This document shows positions 1 to 7,686 of a stretch of 10,290 nucleotides of DNA, one piece after another. Position numbers and translations under genes: made by a program. The notes under the pieces were generated by a model that was not told the origin of the DNA, did no database searches, and saw only the letters and a list, made by a program, of their open reading frames with translations. The stretch spans positions 1-10,290 of the forward strand of contig JAVVUK010000058.1 of NCBI GenBank assembly GCA_036653215.1, in the 5' to 3' direction. The stretch comes from JADFUS01 sp036653215. Its GTDB lineage: Bacteria > Bacteroidota > Bacteroidia > Bacteroidales > Rikenellaceae. The number at the start of each line of letters is the position of its first letter. Positions within the stretch are counted from its first letter, which is position 1.

Positions 1-1849
1 CAAATGAAGACAAGTAGTATAACTTGTTGCCGTCTTTAGAAAGAGCATAATCCACAAGCTGTGATGAGTTGATTGTAAGACGCATAACCCTATTTTTGTG
101 ATTTGCGATATCTAAAATAAGATCTTTCTTCTTATCTTTCTTATCATCCTTACCCTCTTCTTTTGGATCTTCATCTTTCGCTAAAAGCTCTTTTTCCTCT
201 TTGCTAAGACGGAACTTATCGTAAGCCTCTGCATCTAAGAACTTTATATAAACATCAAAGGTCGATCCCCAAGAGCCATGCGAGCGATACCCTGCACGGT
301 CAGACTCCCAAATAATAGCCTTTCCATCTAACACCCATTTTGCATTAAAATCTGAATACCCACTCTCAGTAAGATTGGTAACCTCCCCTGTTTCGACATT
401 CACGATCACCATATCGGTGCTATTCCACCCACCAATACCTATATATTGAGTTGCTATATATTTACCATCAGGCGACCATTGAAAACCTTGATCCCCATCG
501 CTATAAGAATAGTTAAACTTACCTTCAAGGATAGTACGTGTTTTATTTGTCTTTAGGTTAAGCACCTTTATAGTAGTACGATCTTCAAAATATGCGATTT
601 CCTTTCCGTCAGGCGAATATTTAGCTTGGAAAGAAGATGTGGCAGAGGTAGTGATAGGCTTTTCCTTTATCTCTGTTGCATAGGTAAACGATTTATCCTC
701 TTCCCTAACGATAGAGGTCTCATAGATGTTCCAAACACCGTTTCTCTCCGATGAATATAGCAAAGAACGACCATCAGGACTAAATTCTATATTACGCTCC
801 TGCTCTGGGGTATTTGTAATTCTTCTTGTAGTCACATAATCGACAGAAGTGACAAATACATCACCACGAACAATAAAAGCAACCTCCTTACCACTTGGCG
901 AAACAGCCATGTCTGTGGCATCAGAAGATAGGAATTTCACTTGATTTTCATTTTCAAGATCGTCTGTCACAATAGACACCTTTACTTTTATAGGGTCACT
1001 ACCCTCTTTCATGGTATATAACTCACCATTATAAGAAAATGATAAAATTCCATTATCTGAAAGTGTTAGATAACGTACCGGATGTTTTTTAAAGTGTGTT
1101 AACCCTTGAGCCTCACCTCCGATAGTTGTTTTATATATATTAAAGGTGCTGTCTCTCTCACTTAGGAAGAAAAACGATTTGCCGTCTTTAGCCCATACAG
1201 GATTACGATCTTCACCTTTAAAATCTGTTAGTTTAGTATATTTACCATTTTCCAACAACCATATATCACGTGTTATTGAAGAGGTGTGGTGTTTACGAAA
1301 TTGATCTTCTATGCCTTTAACATCATGATAAAGAACACGACCTCCGTTTATAGATATATTTTCCATAGGCATAGAGCTATAAAGCACAGGACGTGAAGCA
1401 TCTAAGCTAACGGAATAGACCTGGCTAAAGGTTCTTGATGGAAAATAGTCAGCCAAAGCATCTCGTTGATATGAAGCACTAAAAAGTATTGTTTTGTCAT
1501 CAGCAAAAGCGATTGGCACTTCCGACATAGAGTTAAAAGTAAGGCGTTTTGGCGAACCTCCCATAGCAGATACTATATATATGTCCATGCCACCTTCTCT
1601 ATCAGAGGCAAAAGCTATATTTTTAGAGTCCGGCGACCAAATTGGACAGGTGTCATATGCTGGGTTTGTAGTGACAGCCTTTGCTTGTCCTCCATTTGTA
1701 GGGACAGTATATATGTCACCCTTATATGTAAATGCTATTGTCTCTCCATTTGGGGAGATGGCACTTCTGCGAAGCCATAGAGGATCTTCTTGAGCTCTTG
1801 CAGTAAGAAAAGCCACCGACAACAAAAGCGTAACAAATATTTTCTTCAT
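1..1849 (-). CDS. Tricorn-like S41 family peptidase, N-terminal part (cut by window edge)
   Basis: The reading frame opens with ATG at 1849 and stays open to base 2, giving 616 visible residues and no stop, so the 3' part lies outside the window. Residues 1-20 (MKKIFVTLLLSVAFLTARAQ) are a typical Sec signal peptide with a probable signal peptidase I site at ARA|Q. Many WD40/PD40-type beta-propeller blades follow, recognisable by SPDG-like turns: SPNGETIAF (32-40), SPDSKNIAF (72-80), and others near 216, 312, 353, 406 and 453. A lysine/glutamate-rich linker lies at about 540-575. This matches the N-terminal propeller half of bacterial tricorn-protease homologues, which in Bacteroidales are usually about 1,080 residues and carry PDZ and S41 serine-protease domains at the C-terminus. 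Those domains are not visible, so peptidase activity is inferred from family resemblance. A TolB-like or DPP-IV-like propeller protein is the alternative. It is the last visible gene of the minus-strand operon, 12 bases after the TlpA-like gene. Confidence 0.85.
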   Translation of the reverse strand, partial: MKKIFVTLLLSVAFLTARAQEDPLWLRRSAISPNGETIAFTYKGDIYTVPTNGGQAKAVTTNPAYDTCPIWSPDSKNIAFASDREGGMDIYIVSAMGGSPKRLTFNSMSEVPIAFADDKTILFSASYQRDALADYFPSRTFSQVYSVSLDASRPVLYSSMPMENISINGGRVLYHDVKGIEDQFRKHHTSSITRDIWLLENGKYTKLTDFKGEDRNPVWAKDGKSFFFLSERDSTFNIYKTTIGGEAQGLTHFKKHPVRYLTLSDNGILSFSYNGELYTMKEGSDPIKVKVSIVTDDLENENQVKFLSSDATDMAVSPSGKEVAFIVRGDVFVTSVDYVTTRRITNTPEQERNIEFSPDGRSLLYSSERNGVWNIYETSIVREEDKSFTYATEIKEKPITTSATSSFQAKYSPDGKEIAYFEDRTTIKVLNLKTNKTRTILEGKFNYSYSDGDQGFQWSPDGKYIATQYIGIGGWNSTDMVIVNVETGEVTNLTESGYSDFNAKWVLDGKAIIWESDRAGYRSHGSWGSTFDVYIKFLDAEAYDKFRLSKEEKELLAKDEDPKEEGKDDKKDKKKDLILDIANHKNRVMRLTINSSQLVDYALSKDGNKLYYLSSF

Positions 1850-1856
1850 CTTTTAT

Positions 1857-1863
1857 CTTCCTT
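1857..1863 (-). promoter_or_regulatory. Shine-Dalgarno-like AAGGAAG before the tricorn-like gene
   Basis: On the minus strand AAGGAAG overlaps the TAA stop of the preceding gene and sits 7 bases before the ATG at 1849. It supports that start. Bacteroidota genes usually lack such a site, and none of the other gene junctions examined in this operon shows a comparable one, so it may be coincidental. Confidence 0.35.
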
Positions 1864-2380
1864 ATTTATCCAATTCTGTTTTTATAACCTTTACCATATC
1901 GGTAAATTCCTTTTCATCATAGAGACGTGTCATAAATATAATCTTACCAGACTTATCTATAATCACGTTACGTGTAACGCCGGCATCTTTCGTCGCATAA
2001 GCATAAAACGCTTTTCCCTCTTTATCAACTGCCAAAGGATATGTAACCCCAGTAAGAGAACGCATCTTAGCAACATCGTTAAAATTTTGTTTTAGCATAA
2101 CTCCATATAAAGCAAAATCAGGATTTGAAGAGATAACATTCCAAATATCCTTTTCTATATGGGGCATCTCTCTAAGACAAACGCTACACCATGTAGCCGT
2201 AAATTGAAGCATCACCACCTTTCCTCGAAGATCGCTCAACTTTACGGTTGTACTATCGTTGGTAACAAGATCTATATCGGGTGCTTGGTCTCCAAGAGAA
2301 ACTAAGTAACCTCTATCATCTTGAGCCCTACAAGCAAAAAATGCAAATAGGGCAACAAGAGATAAAATTATTTTTTTCAT
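1862..2380 (-). CDS. TlpA-like thioredoxin-fold protein, exported
   Basis: A 172-residue protein starting at ATG 2380. The frame is open further upstream, but MKK followed by a hydrophobic stretch marks the start, 10 bases after the purC stop. Residues 1-20 (MKKIILSLVALFAFFACRAQ) are an export signal. Cys17 could make it a lipoprotein (FFAC is a weak lipobox), or cleavage may follow CRA as in the next gene's ARA|Q. The thioredoxin fold begins near residue 28 (GDQAPDIDL), and the redox motif is WCSVC (64-68; Cys65 and Cys68). The IIDKSGKI segment (140-147) is typical of TlpA/ResA-type proteins. The position normally held by the cis-proline is Thr136 (GVTRN). Family members act outside the cytoplasm as thiol-disulfide reductases, for example in cytochrome c maturation. 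No such partner genes lie here, so the substrate is unknown. Confidence 0.88.
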   Translation of the reverse strand: MKKIILSLVALFAFFACRAQDDRGYLVSLGDQAPDIDLVTNDSTTVKLSDLRGKVVMLQFTATWCSVCLREMPHIEKDIWNVISSNPDFALYGVMLKQNFNDVAKMRSLTGVTYPLAVDKEGKAFYAYATKDAGVTRNVIIDKSGKIIFMTRLYDEKEFTDMVKVIKTELDK

Positions 2381-2390
2381 AATAGTCAGA

Positions 2391-3341
2391 TTATAATCTG
2401 GCAAGCATATTTTTGATGTTACTCTCAATACGTTCTTCGATATTTGTGGTATCGGCTTTCACAAAAGGCTCTCCTATGATTTTCTCATATAGCTCTATGT
2501 AACGTTCAGATATACCAGCTACTATCTCAGGAGTCATGTCAGGCACGATTTGCCCTGTCTTACCTTGAAATCCATTTTCCATAAGCCACTCACGCACAAA
2601 CTCTTTAGAAAGTTGACGTTGTTGTTCTCCCTTAGCAAAAAGATCTTTATAGCTGTCTGCATAGAAATAACGAGAACTATCGGGAGTATGTATCTCATCG
2701 ATAAGATATATGACACCATCTTTCTTACCAAATTCATATTTTGTATCGACAAGGATAAGTCCTTTTTCAGCAGCCATCTCACTACCACGTTTGAAAAGCT
2801 CCATTGTATATTTTTCCAAAACAGCATAGTCAGCAGCACTAACAAGTCCTTTTTTCAAGATATCTGCTTTAGATATGTTTTCATCATGCTCACCTTGCTC
2901 TGCTTTAGTAGATGGGGTGATTATTGGTGTTGGGAAAGCTTGATGTTCACGCATACCTTCTGGAAGTTTAATACCACAAATCTCACGTGAGCCACTCTTA
3001 TAATCTCTCCATGAACTGCCTGTAAGGTAAGCTCTTACTATCATTTCAACAGCAAAAGGTTCACACTTATGACCCACAGTAACCATAGGATCGGGAGAAG
3101 CGATTTTCCAGTTAGGACAAATATCTTTAGTGCTATCTAAGAACTTAGAAGCTATTTGGTTAAGCACCTGACCTTTATATGGGATCCCCTCAGGAAGCAC
3201 AACGTCGAACGCCGAAATCCTATCGGTAACGACCATAACCATATATTTATCTTTGATGCTATATACATCACGTACCTTTCCTTTGTATAGACTTGTTTGA
3301 CCATCAAAGGCAAAATCTGTTTTTACAACTGCTTTTTTCAT
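2391..3341 (-). CDS. purC: Phosphoribosylaminoimidazole-succinocarboxamide synthase (SAICAR synthetase)
   Basis: A 316-residue cytoplasmic enzyme of de novo purine synthesis. It joins CAIR and L-aspartate, using ATP, to make SAICAR. Family motifs are intact: the glycine-rich ATP loop YKGKVRDVY (19-27), TDRISAFDVVLP (39-50), GSSWRDYK (108-115), PTPIITPSTKAEQGEHDENIS split over 137-157, LVDTKYEFG (197-205) and DEIHTPDSSR (215-224). The length is that of the longer form seen in Bacteroidota and in yeast Ade1, against about 237 residues in E. coli. It starts at ATG 3341, 11 bases after the phoH stop. No other purine gene is visible, and no purine-responsive riboswitch can be placed in so short a gap, so expression probably depends on the operon or on an internal promoter that I cannot identify. 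Confidence 0.97.
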   Translation of the reverse strand: MKKAVVKTDFAFDGQTSLYKGKVRDVYSIKDKYMVMVVTDRISAFDVVLPEGIPYKGQVLNQIASKFLDSTKDICPNWKIASPDPMVTVGHKCEPFAVEMIVRAYLTGSSWRDYKSGSREICGIKLPEGMREHQAFPTPIITPSTKAEQGEHDENISKADILKKGLVSAADYAVLEKYTMELFKRGSEMAAEKGLILVDTKYEFGKKDGVIYLIDEIHTPDSSRYFYADSYKDLFAKGEQQRQLSKEFVREWLMENGFQGKTGQIVPDMTPEIVAGISERYIELYEKIIGEPFVKADTTNIEERIESNIKNMLARL

Positions 3342-3352
3342 ATTTGTAAGTG

Positions 3353-4324
3353 TTATCTGTTATTGTTATTAATATCGTATACTTTCACTATTTCACGGAC
3401 TAACGGGTGACGCACAATATCACTTTCTTGCATATATATTGTCGCTACGCCCTCAATTTTGGAAAGAAACTCTAAAGAGTGGATAAGACCAGAGTCCGTT
3501 ATTTTCGGAAGGTCTATCTGTGTCATATCTCCAGTCACGAAAAACTTAGCGTTACGTCCCATACGTGTAAGGAACATCTTAAGTTGTTGGGTAGTAGCAT
3601 TTTGAGCCTCGTCCAAAATTACAAAAGCATTATCAAGAGTACGCCCCCTCATAAAAGCAAGAGGAGCAATCTGAATAACACCAGAGGCGACATATTCTTC
3701 TAACTTTTTCTGTGGTATCATGTCGTTCAGAGCATCATAGAGCGGTTGAAGATATGGATCTAACTTCTCCTTCATATCTCCAGGCAAAAAGCCAAGCCTC
3801 TCTCCAGCCTCCACAGCAGGACGAGTAAGTATAATGCGCTTTACTTCTCTATTTTTCAACGCTTTAACAGCTAAAGCAATCCCAGTATATGTCTTCCCAC
3901 TACCGGCAGGACCGACAGCAAAAACAAGATCACATTTTTCAATAGAAGTAACTATAAGTTGTTGATTTACAGAACGTGCCTTTATGGCAGTACCATTAAC
4001 GCCATAGAGTATTATATCTTTATCTTTAGGCTCTTTTTCTGTTATTGCAGGCGACGCTCCGTCATAAGAAACAGCATCGAAAACTTGATCTATCACCCTA
4101 TTTGAGATATGCCCATATTTTAAGACATAGTCGACAAGACGTTGTACCTTCTTGGTAATCTTATCTATAACATCCGGATCGTCTCCGTTTATTAAGATTT
4201 TCTCTCCACGCCCACTTATTGAAACACCCTTACATTTTGAGGCAAGATACTCCAACGAAGCATCTGAAACTCCGTAAAACTCTTTTACATCTACTCCCTC
4301 AAGAGAAACAATTTTGCCAGTCAT
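3353..4324 (-). CDS. phoH: PhoH family ATPase
   Basis: A 323-residue cytoplasmic protein. The Walker A motif is GPAGSGKT (138-145) and the Walker B is VILDEAQN (235-242), both characteristic of the PhoH/YbeZ-type P-loop family. TRPAVEAGERLGFLPGD (167-183), RGRTLDNAF (226-234) and VTGDMTQIDLP (263-273) are further family signatures. Residues 1-100 form a small alpha/beta N-terminal region that may contact RNA. PhoH proteins are helicase-related ATPases linked to RNA metabolism and, in several bacteria, to the YbeY endoribonuclease. No ybeY is present here. The ATG at 4324 is three bases after the mltD stop, which implies translational coupling. The C-terminus ends in four asparagines and an arginine, encoded by an AAT/AAC run. 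Confidence 0.95.
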   Translation of the reverse strand: MTGKIVSLEGVDVKEFYGVSDASLEYLASKCKGVSISGRGEKILINGDDPDVIDKITKKVQRLVDYVLKYGHISNRVIDQVFDAVSYDGASPAITEKEPKDKDIILYGVNGTAIKARSVNQQLIVTSIEKCDLVFAVGPAGSGKTYTGIALAVKALKNREVKRIILTRPAVEAGERLGFLPGDMKEKLDPYLQPLYDALNDMIPQKKLEEYVASGVIQIAPLAFMRGRTLDNAFVILDEAQNATTQQLKMFLTRMGRNAKFFVTGDMTQIDLPKITDSGLIHSLEFLSKIEGVATIYMQESDIVRHPLVREIVKVYDINNNNR

Positions 4325-4327
4325 GTC

Positions 4328-5584
4328 TTATCTCACTATTTTAAGCCTTTGTCCTATACGAAGTGAGGTGTCGCTCTTTATTCCATTCCACTTTTTAATA
4401 TTAGCCACCGAGACTTTATATTTTTGAGCTATGGCACCAAGAAACTCTCCTTTTCTCACGGTATGTGTTATTGTTCCAGAACCAGAATTTTTAGAGGGAT
4501 GAGCACCAGCCAAAGCGAGTGACTTTTGATAAAGGGTATCTTTACCTAAAATCTCGTTTTCACGACGTATATATTCGCCTATAAGATCCATAGGTAACAC
4601 CAAAGGATAATGTTCTAACTTAGCTGGAACCATATCTAACCGATATGCAGGATTTAGAGCCCTTAATGTCTTATCGCTTATATTTAAAGTAGAAGAGATT
4701 TGCTTAAAATGGATGTTTTTGTTAGATACCATTATCGTATCTGTCAAGATAGGATATGAGACAGGCTCTATTTTTAAGTCGTGCGCTTTATAAAATGTGT
4801 AAGCATATGTAGCAGCTATAAAAGCAGGGACATAACCTCTTGTCTCAACAGGAAGGAGATAGTATATATCCCAATAAGACTTCGCATTTGAAGCACGAGC
4901 AAGGGCTTTGTTTACGTTTCCAGGTCCACAGTTATAAGCGGCAAGAGCTAAGGTCCAATCGCCATATATACGATATAGATCTTTCAGATAACGACACGCT
5001 GCACGAGTAGCTGCACGTGGATCGAGCCTCTGATCGATAAAAGAATCTTGTTTTAGTCCATAGTATTTTCCTGTTGAATACATAAATTGCCACAGCCCTG
5101 CCGCTCCCATAGGAGACATAGCTGTTGGGTTAAGAGCAGACTCGATAACAGGAAGCATCTTAAGTTCTGTTGGCATATTATTACGGAAAAGTTCTTCTTC
5201 AAAGATCGGCATATAATATTGAGCACGTCCTAAAATATATTTGAAACTGCCTTTTGGATTTGTATATACAGTTATATAGTTACGCACCACATTGTTATAT
5301 GGAAGGTGGATAGCACTATTCAACATACCTAAACGTTTTATATATACAGAATCTGGCACATTGCGTGAAGAAGCAACAAACGTTGAGTCATTAAGGATAA
5401 ACTCTCCTGCAAAATCACTATACGACTGAAACAAGTTGTCGTTATAGAAAGATACGACAAGACTATCGAGATTGTTGGTTTTACTATTTCTAAAATCTGG
5501 TGACTCCTCTCCCCATGATCGTGCCATTGATGGAGATAGAAGTAGTATAAAAAACAGCGTTACTACATATTTCATATTTATCAT
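4328..5584 (-). CDS. mltD: MltD-like membrane-bound lytic murein transglycosylase with LysM domain
   Basis: A 418-residue exported protein. Two ATG codons compete, 5584 and 5575 (residue 4). Residues 1-21 are a signal peptide ending near PSMA|RS. The lytic transglycosylase (SLT, goose-lysozyme-like) domain spans about 120-265, with catalytic Glu148 in VIESALNP, then GAAGLWQFM (160-168), DPRAATRAACRYL (188-200), LALAAYNCGPGNV (212-224) and YVPAFIAATY (251-260). A degenerate LysM-like segment lies at about 290-330, and a clear C-terminal LysM at about 373-417 (HTVRKGEFLGAIAQKYKVS onward). The enzyme cleaves the MurNAc-GlcNAc bond to form 1,6-anhydro-muropeptides in the periplasm, with LysM binding glycan. 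There is no convincing lipobox. The gene follows the DUF5683 gene by 15 bases. A parA-parB-DUF5683-mltD order is, as I recall, common in Bacteroidales. Confidence 0.93.
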   Translation of the reverse strand: MINMKYVVTLFFILLLSPSMARSWGEESPDFRNSKTNNLDSLVVSFYNDNLFQSYSDFAGEFILNDSTFVASSRNVPDSVYIKRLGMLNSAIHLPYNNVVRNYITVYTNPKGSFKYILGRAQYYMPIFEEELFRNNMPTELKMLPVIESALNPTAMSPMGAAGLWQFMYSTGKYYGLKQDSFIDQRLDPRAATRAACRYLKDLYRIYGDWTLALAAYNCGPGNVNKALARASNAKSYWDIYYLLPVETRGYVPAFIAATYAYTFYKAHDLKIEPVSYPILTDTIMVSNKNIHFKQISSTLNISDKTLRALNPAYRLDMVPAKLEHYPLVLPMDLIGEYIRRENEILGKDTLYQKSLALAGAHPSKNSGSGTITHTVRKGEFLGAIAQKYKVSVANIKKWNGIKSDTSLRIGQRLKIVR

Positions 5585-5599
5585 TGTTTATTCTTTTAC

Positions 5600-6802
5600 T
5601 CAAAAAGTAAGCTTCATAGAAAGCCCTGCTACACCCGATGGTGCACCACCACCCCTGTTAGCTATTGTTGTATTTGATATATCAAACATAGGATCAATCC
5701 TCATAGATAGGTTGTCCGATATATCATATTTGTTAAGACTGGCATCTACATACGCATCGACTATGCTTAACGCATATAAGCCAACGGTATAGAAGATCGC
5801 CATGTCTCGGTATCGTCTATAATTGTTTCTTGTGTTACGCAACACATCTTCGGCATATGCGCCATTAAACTCATCAACAGTAGAGGGGTTCCCATCCGTC
5901 AGCGCATTATAAGCAGCTTTAAAACGAGTATATCCCTTACCATTATATGCTATTACATATCCTAACGCTGCAAACCCTCCATATAGTATAGGCAACTTCC
6001 AATACGCTTTGTTATATATCTGACCTGCACCCGGCAACATAACTGCCAAAAGAGTAGCCTTTTGGGTATCTTTAGCACCCATATTATAGTTCCACACCCC
6101 ATCACAAAGGAAGTATAGATATGTCACAGCAGCTCCAACATACATCATGGTAGATGTATTTTTCGCCTTCATATAATCGACATTAAGCCTATCTATCTCT
6201 TCTTGCGGAGCATGATACATGACAGCCTTATCATATTTATCTTTCAAATAACGGTATTGATGTCCAAATTTAACACCTCCAGTAATAAACCCAGCAGCAG
6301 CACCATATAACACAGGAAGTTTCCAATATTGACGGTTGTATATCTGTGAAAATCCAGGAACAGGAATTGAAAGAAGAGTCAAAGGCGTAAGTCTTATCGT
6401 GTCGCTACGACTATGATTAAGCCTACTCAATGCTTTAGCATCTAATTTATCTTGTATCGCCTGTTCTTTACGTGCTACACCCATCAATGAATCGAGCCTA
6501 AATGTAGCGTATATGTTACCATTTACGTTGTATGAAGGGATTTGCCCACCACTAACAACGAGAGTATCGGTAAAATAAACACGAGCCAAACTATCTACCG
6601 AGACCTTATATAATTTAATACCACTCTTTTTTACAGAGTCTACTATGAGCACCGCTTTCTCATAATCGTTATATTTTGACGAACGTATATATGGCTTTAC
6701 GCTATCTGTAGACAACGTATCGGCCGTCAAAGAAAAACGTGACGAAGCTTGCGCACCATAAGCACAGCAAAAAAGAGTAATTATAATTAAAATCTTCTTC
6801 AA
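5600..6802 (-). CDS. DUF5683-type exported or membrane protein with duplicated core
   Basis: Function unknown. I chose the TTG at 6802, which gives 400 residues and a standard signal peptide (MKKILIIITLFCCAYGAQA) right after the parB stop. The TTG at 6805, ATG at 6850 or 6853 and GTG at 6865 are alternatives that add up to 21 residues; those at 6850 and beyond overlap parB. The most striking feature is a repeat: PGFSQIYNRQYWKLPVLYG (about residues 149-167) and PGAGQIYNKAYWKLPILYG (about 257-275). Each copy is followed by a hydrophobic stretch and later by a second membrane-like segment (MMYVGAAVTYLYFLCDGVWN and AIFYTVGLYALSIVDAYVDA). The PGxGQIYNKxYWK(I/L)P motif is the hallmark of DUF5683, normally present once as far as I know. 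The protein ends in SMKLTF, an aromatic C-terminus like that of outer-membrane beta strands. Its place between parB and mltD suggests an envelope role, but this is inference. Confidence 0.8.
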   Translation of the reverse strand: MKKILIIITLFCCAYGAQASSRFSLTADTLSTDSVKPYIRSSKYNDYEKAVLIVDSVKKSGIKLYKVSVDSLARVYFTDTLVVSGGQIPSYNVNGNIYATFRLDSLMGVARKEQAIQDKLDAKALSRLNHSRSDTIRLTPLTLLSIPVPGFSQIYNRQYWKLPVLYGAAAGFITGGVKFGHQYRYLKDKYDKAVMYHAPQEEIDRLNVDYMKAKNTSTMMYVGAAVTYLYFLCDGVWNYNMGAKDTQKATLLAVMLPGAGQIYNKAYWKLPILYGGFAALGYVIAYNGKGYTRFKAAYNALTDGNPSTVDEFNGAYAEDVLRNTRNNYRRYRDMAIFYTVGLYALSIVDAYVDASLNKYDISDNLSMRIDPMFDISNTTIANRGGGAPSGVAGLSMKLTF

Positions 6803-6809
6803 CAACTTA

Positions 6810-7685
6810 CTATATGTTTTCAAATTTCTGAAGCAATTTTGCAACTTCATCATCACTATTAACACTTATCGTAATACGTGTCTTCCCATCAGATGCCCTA
6901 CGAATATCGACATCATGAGACATGAAACTCTTCATCTTGCTTGCCAATATTGGAAAATATTCGGGCGTTGCAGGCACTTTCTTAACTCCTTTTTTACCTT
7001 TTCCTTTTTTAACTATACTTTCCACCTGACGCACCGAAAGACCCTCACTCACCACCCTATCTGCAAGTTCAACTATTGCCTTACTATCGTCCATAGACAA
7101 CAAAGCACGAGCATGACCCATAGACAATAAGTTACGTTGAAGAGCAAGCTGCACCTCCACAGGAAGACGTAACAGACGCACATAGTTTGCTATCGTTGAA
7201 CGTTGCTTACCTATACGTTTTGAAAGACCCTCTTGAGTCATATTACACTCTTCCATAAGCCTATTTAGACAATGTGCAATTTCAAGAGCATTGAGCTCCT
7301 CACGTTGTACATTCTCCACCAAAGCCATCTCTAACATTTGAGTATCGTCTACCTTACGCACATAAACAGGTATCATCTTCAACCCTGCTTGCAAAGAAGC
7401 ACGGTAACGCCTTTCTCCACTTATTATAGTATATTTCCCATTTTCCTCTTCCGCCACAGTTATAGGTTGAATTAATCCTAACGACTTTATAGATTCTGCC
7501 AACTCATCTAAAAGAGCTTGCTCAAAATATTTACGTGGCTGCTTATCATTTTGGATAATATCTTCCAAAGCAATCTCTTTTGTAGAATTACTCTTTGTTT
7601 TACTTATCGCCGAGAGAGAATCTACATTATCAAATAGGGCACGAAGACCTTTTCCCAACCCCTTTTGTCTGTTGTCGTTTGCCAT
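6810..7685 (-). CDS. parB: Chromosome-partitioning protein ParB (Spo0J family)
   Basis: A 291-residue DNA-binding CTPase that loads at parS sites, slides as a clamp and stimulates the ParA ATPase to segregate the origin region. The N-terminus KGLGKGLRALF (8-18) resembles the ParA-activating peptide of chromosomal ParB proteins. The ParB/Srx domain includes DKQPRKYF (47-54), the CTP-binding box GERRYRA (90-96) and ENVQREELN (124-132). A helix-turn-helix occupies about 148-172 (MTQEGLSKRIGKQRSTIANY), followed by LLSMGHARALL (186-196). A lysine/glycine-rich linker (226-237) leads to the C-terminal dimerisation domain. The start ATG at 7685 is one base after the parA TAA, so translation is very likely coupled. 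No parS palindrome was recognised in the window. Confidence 0.97.
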   Translation of the reverse strand: MANDNRQKGLGKGLRALFDNVDSLSAISKTKSNSTKEIALEDIIQNDKQPRKYFEQALLDELAESIKSLGLIQPITVAEEENGKYTIISGERRYRASLQAGLKMIPVYVRKVDDTQMLEMALVENVQREELNALEIAHCLNRLMEECNMTQEGLSKRIGKQRSTIANYVRLLRLPVEVQLALQRNLLSMGHARALLSMDDSKAIVELADRVVSEGLSVRQVESIVKKGKGKKGVKKVPATPEYFPILASKMKSFMSHDVDIRRASDGKTRITISVNSDDEVAKLLQKFENI

Positions 7686-7686
7686 A

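Noticed and set aside
1262..1277. Second CACGTG hexamer near 1267 as a possible parS
   Set aside because: The flanks do not form the required inverted repeat, and the match to parS is about 10 of 16, so it is likely chance within coding sequence.
1494..1793. Plus-strand open frame within the tricorn-like gene
   Set aside because: It is opposite a continuous frame with signal peptide and propeller repeats, so it is a shadow.
2550..2990. Plus-strand open frame of 146 codons inside purC
   Set aside because: It is antisense to conserved PurC motifs, with an implausible Phe/Leu/Cys-rich composition and no promoter seen.
2982..2991. CTCACGTGAG, a CACGTG-centred palindrome resembling the core of parS
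   Set aside because: It lies inside purC in codons for a conserved GSRE segment, and the flanks match the 16-base parS consensus at only about 11 positions.
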